Assembly (NCBI GenBank): GCA_038244535.1 | Contig: JBBRTJ010000093.1 | Span: forward strand, 1-14,259 | DNA: 14,259 nt | Direction: 5' to 3' | Source: JBBRTJ01 sp038244535 | GTDB lineage: Bacteria > Actinomycetota > Acidimicrobiia > Acidimicrobiales > Ilumatobacteraceae | Part shown: positions 12,132 through 14,259 of the stretch, one piece after another | Position numbering within the stretch: position 1 is the first letter of the stretch | Layout: each line of letters opens with the position of its first letter | The notes under the pieces: generated by a model | Seen by the model: only the letters and a program-made list of their open reading frames with translations | Told to the model about the DNA's origin: nothing | Databases searched by the model: none | Made by a program: the position numbers and the translations under genes

Positions 12132-14183
12132 GTGAACGCCGCCCTCGGTGTCGCCGGGCTGTCGCTCGGTCTCGGCGCCTGCATCCTGGCCGTCATCACG
12201 CTCGTGGTCGCGCTGCTGCGCGGGCAACGCCACGTGCTGCGCCTCAGCGGGCTCTACGCCGCCGTCGTGGCGTTCTCGGCGGTGCTCGCCTTCGGGGCCA
12301 TGGAGCGAGCGCTCATCACGCGCGACTTCTCGCTGGCCTACGTCGTGCAGGTGGGCAGCACCAAGACGCCGCCGCTGTTCAACGTGGCTGCCCTGTGGTC
12401 GTCGCTCGAAGGCTCGATCCTGCTGTGGGCGCTCGTGATGAGCGGCTACCTGGCGCTCGTCGCGTTCCACTTCCGGGCCCGACTCACCGACCCGCTCGTG
12501 GGCTGGGCGATGGCGGTGCTGTTCTTCATCACCGGCTTCTTCTTCCTGTTGATGATCGGGCCGGCGAACCCGTTCAAGCTGGTGTCGGGCAACATCCCAC
12601 TCGACGGCAACGGGCCCAACCCGCTGCTGCAGAACCACATCCTCATGGCGTTCCACCCGCCGATCCTCTACCTCGGCTACGTGGGTTTCGCGGTGCCGTT
12701 CGCGTTCGCCGTCGCCGCCCTCATGACCGGGCGCGTCGGCGAGGGCTGGCTGCTCGAGACCCGCCGGTGGACGCTGTTCGCCTGGGGCTTCCTGACCGTC
12801 GGGATCCTGCTCGGGGCGTGGTGGAGCTACGAGGTGCTCGGCTGGGGCGGTTTCTGGGCGTGGGATCCCGTCGAGAACGCCAGCCTCCTGCCCTGGCTCA
12901 CCGGCACCGCGTACCTGCACTCGGTCATGGTGCAAGAGCGCCGGGGCATGCTTCGGGTCTGGAACCTGTCGCTCGTGTGCGCCACGTTCGCCCTCACGAT
13001 CCTTGGCACGTTCCTCACCCGATCGGGCGTGCTCGACAGCGTGCACGCCTTCAGCGAGAGCGACATCGGTCCGTACCTCCTCACGTTCTTCGGCATCGTG
13101 GTGTTCGGGTCCATCGCGCTCATCGGCTGGCGGGGCGACCGGCTGCGCTCGCCCGGCAGCATCGACTCGCCGGTGTCGCGCGAAGGCGCGTTCTTGGCCA
13201 ACAACGTGCTCTTCGGCGCGTTCGCCTTCGTCGTGCTGCTCGGCACCGTGTTCCCCCTCCTGGTCGAGGGGTGGAACGGCGATCGGATCTCGGTCGGTCG
13301 GCCCTTCTTTGATCGCATGACCATGCCGCTCGGCCTCGCTGTGCTCACCCTCATGGCCATCGCCCCGGTGCTGCCGTGGCGCAAGGCCTCTGGCGAGCTG
13401 CTCAGCCAGCGCCTGCTGTGGCCCGCGGTGAGCGGCGTCAGCTCCGTGGTCCTCGCGCTCGCCCTGGGTGCCGACGGGGTCGTCCCCCTGATCGCCTTCG
13501 GCCTGGGTGGCTTCGCAGCCGGCTCGGCCGTTCGACAGGTGGTGCTCGCCACCCGCCGGCAGGGTTGGCGGGGCTTGGTCGGCCGCACCAACGGCGGCAT
13601 GATCGTGCACATCGGCGTGGTCCTCATCGCCGTCGCCTTTGCCACCTCTGCCAGCTACTCCAAGACCGCCGAGTTCAAGCTGGCGCCCGGGCAGACCGCC
13701 TCGTTCGGCGGGCACACGTTCACCTACACCGGTACCCGTCAGGTCCAGTACGCCAACCGGGTGTCGTTCCAGGCCGACGTCAAGATCGACGGCGGGCAGG
13801 CCTACGCACCGGCGCTCGAACGCTACGCCAGCTTCGGCTCGCCCATCGGCAAGCCCAGCGTCAAGACCGGTCTCAGGGGCGACATCTACCTGACGCTCGA
13901 GAAGCTGGCCGACGCCGATGGCGGCACCGTCACCATCAAGGTGCTGCTCATGCCGCTGATCGTGTGGCTGTGGATCGGTGGTGCGGTGATGGCCTTCGGC
14001 ACGATCCTGGCCGCCTTCCCGGGTCGCCGTCGTCGCCGCCCGACCGATGCCGTCTCGGCGCCGGTCCCCGACGCGGACGTTGCGCCAGCGGCCGAGCTGC
14101 CTGTCGTGGCCGTGGCCGACCACGAGTCGCTGCCCCCCCACGAGGCCGCGCCCGAGCGGATCGAGGTGGGTGCCGGTGACTGA
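12132..14183 (+). CDS. ccmF: Cytochrome c heme lyase subunit CcmF
   Basis: CcmF takes heme from CcmE and, with CcmH in known systems, attaches it to CXXCH motifs of apocytochrome c. The 683-residue protein has many membrane segments and the WWD domain WGGFWAWDPVENASLLPWL (238-256). The four functional histidines of E. coli CcmF (173, 261, 303 and 491) have counterparts at H175, H263, H305 and H493, a uniform two-residue shift. Other family marks are NVAALWSSLEGSILLW and NPLLQNHILMAFHPP. The large external domain near the end (about 511-600) and a final membrane helix are present. The last 55 residues form an Arg-rich then Pro/Ala/Glu-rich cytoplasmic tail. GTG 12132 follows the ccmE stop with no gap; a Shine-Dalgarno is weak, so coupling is likely. 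Confidence 0.96.
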   Translation: MNAALGVAGLSLGLGACILAVITLVVALLRGQRHVLRLSGLYAAVVAFSAVLAFGAMERALITRDFSLAYVVQVGSTKTPPLFNVAALWSSLEGSILLWALVMSGYLALVAFHFRARLTDPLVGWAMAVLFFITGFFFLLMIGPANPFKLVSGNIPLDGNGPNPLLQNHILMAFHPPILYLGYVGFAVPFAFAVAALMTGRVGEGWLLETRRWTLFAWGFLTVGILLGAWWSYEVLGWGGFWAWDPVENASLLPWLTGTAYLHSVMVQERRGMLRVWNLSLVCATFALTILGTFLTRSGVLDSVHAFSESDIGPYLLTFFGIVVFGSIALIGWRGDRLRSPGSIDSPVSREGAFLANNVLFGAFAFVVLLGTVFPLLVEGWNGDRISVGRPFFDRMTMPLGLAVLTLMAIAPVLPWRKASGELLSQRLLWPAVSGVSSVVLALALGADGVVPLIAFGLGGFAAGSAVRQVVLATRRQGWRGLVGRTNGGMIVHIGVVLIAVAFATSASYSKTAEFKLAPGQTASFGGHTFTYTGTRQVQYANRVSFQADVKIDGGQAYAPALERYASFGSPIGKPSVKTGLRGDIYLTLEKLADADGGTVTIKVLLMPLIVWLWIGGAVMAFGTILAAFPGRRRRRPTDAVSAPVPDADVAPAAELPVVAVADHESLPPHEAAPERIEVGAGD

Positions 14184-14259
14184 CCTGGCCGATCCCGGCG
14201 CCCCCCAGCTCCCCGAGATCTCCGACCCGCCGCCCGGAGGACTGCCGGTGAGCGAACTC
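14176..14259 (+). CDS. Start of the next ccm-operon gene, cut by window edge
   Basis: An open frame begins at GTG 14176, overlapping the ccmF stop by 8 nt, and runs off the window after 28 codons. It is rich in Pro and Asp (VTDLADPGAPQLPEIS) and shows no domain yet. A second in-frame GTG at 14248 has GGAGG (14236-14240) at an ideal 7-nt spacing and may be the true start. In ccm operons a thioredoxin-like CcmG/DsbE or a CcmH commonly follows ccmF, but the visible residues cannot confirm either. Confidence 0.55.
   Translation, partial: MTDLADPGAPQLPEISDPPPGGLPVSEL

Noticed and set aside
11592..14141. A long minus-strand open frame (849 codons) opposite ccmE and ccmF
   Set aside because: Its product is a His/Asp/Glu/Arg/Gly-rich string with no domain, produced by GC-rich codon bias of the genuine plus-strand genes, which carry unmistakable Ccm motifs.

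Overview
The window is very GC-rich and densely coded on both strands. Start codons are a mix of ATG and GTG, and many neighbouring genes overlap by 4 to 10 nt. A 71-residue biotinyl domain protein resembling mycobacterial TB7.3, a class E sortase with Thr/Pro-rich linkers, and several leaderless-looking starts suggest an actinobacterium. A complete System I (Ccm) cytochrome c maturation cluster is not the usual route in mycobacteria or streptomycetes, so a deep-branching lineage such as Acidimicrobiia is my best guess. This placement is inference from gene content, not from a marker gene.

Region A (1-4314, all minus strand, read right to left): a GT4-type glycosyltransferase; a two-helix small membrane protein coupled to it by ATGA; a TetR regulator with a near-perfect operator touching its start codon; a lysylphosphatidylglycerol synthase-type (UPF0104) membrane protein coupled to TetR by GTGA; a SnoaL/NTF2-like protein; and a metal-dependent amidohydrolase running off the left edge. 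The TetR operator and internal promoter probably split this run into at least two transcription units.

Region B (4319-8088, plus strand): a GH63/mannosylglycerate hydrolase-like glycosidase starts head-to-head with the glycosyltransferase. It is followed by GTGA and ATGA overlaps into a crotonase-family protein and an acyl-CoA carboxylase carboxyltransferase (beta) subunit. After a 139-nt gap comes a stand-alone biotin carrier domain. No biotin carboxylase subunit is present, so the carboxylase must borrow one from elsewhere in the genome.

Region C (8111-9196, minus strand): a class E sortase with one N-terminal and two C-terminal membrane segments, convergent with region B and divergent from region D.

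Region D (9309-14259, plus strand): ccmA-ccmB-ccmC-ccmD-like-ccmE-ccmF and the first codons of another gene, all touching or overlapping. CcmABCD would load heme onto and release the CcmE chaperone, and CcmF would act in attaching heme to apocytochrome c on the outer face of the membrane. The sortase and ccm promoters appear to be mirror images: the same 11-bp element (GGCAGTACCGT) precedes both start codons on opposite strands.

No tRNA, rRNA, CRISPR array, insertion sequence or phage gene was seen, and no gene-free stretch exceeds 140 nt.
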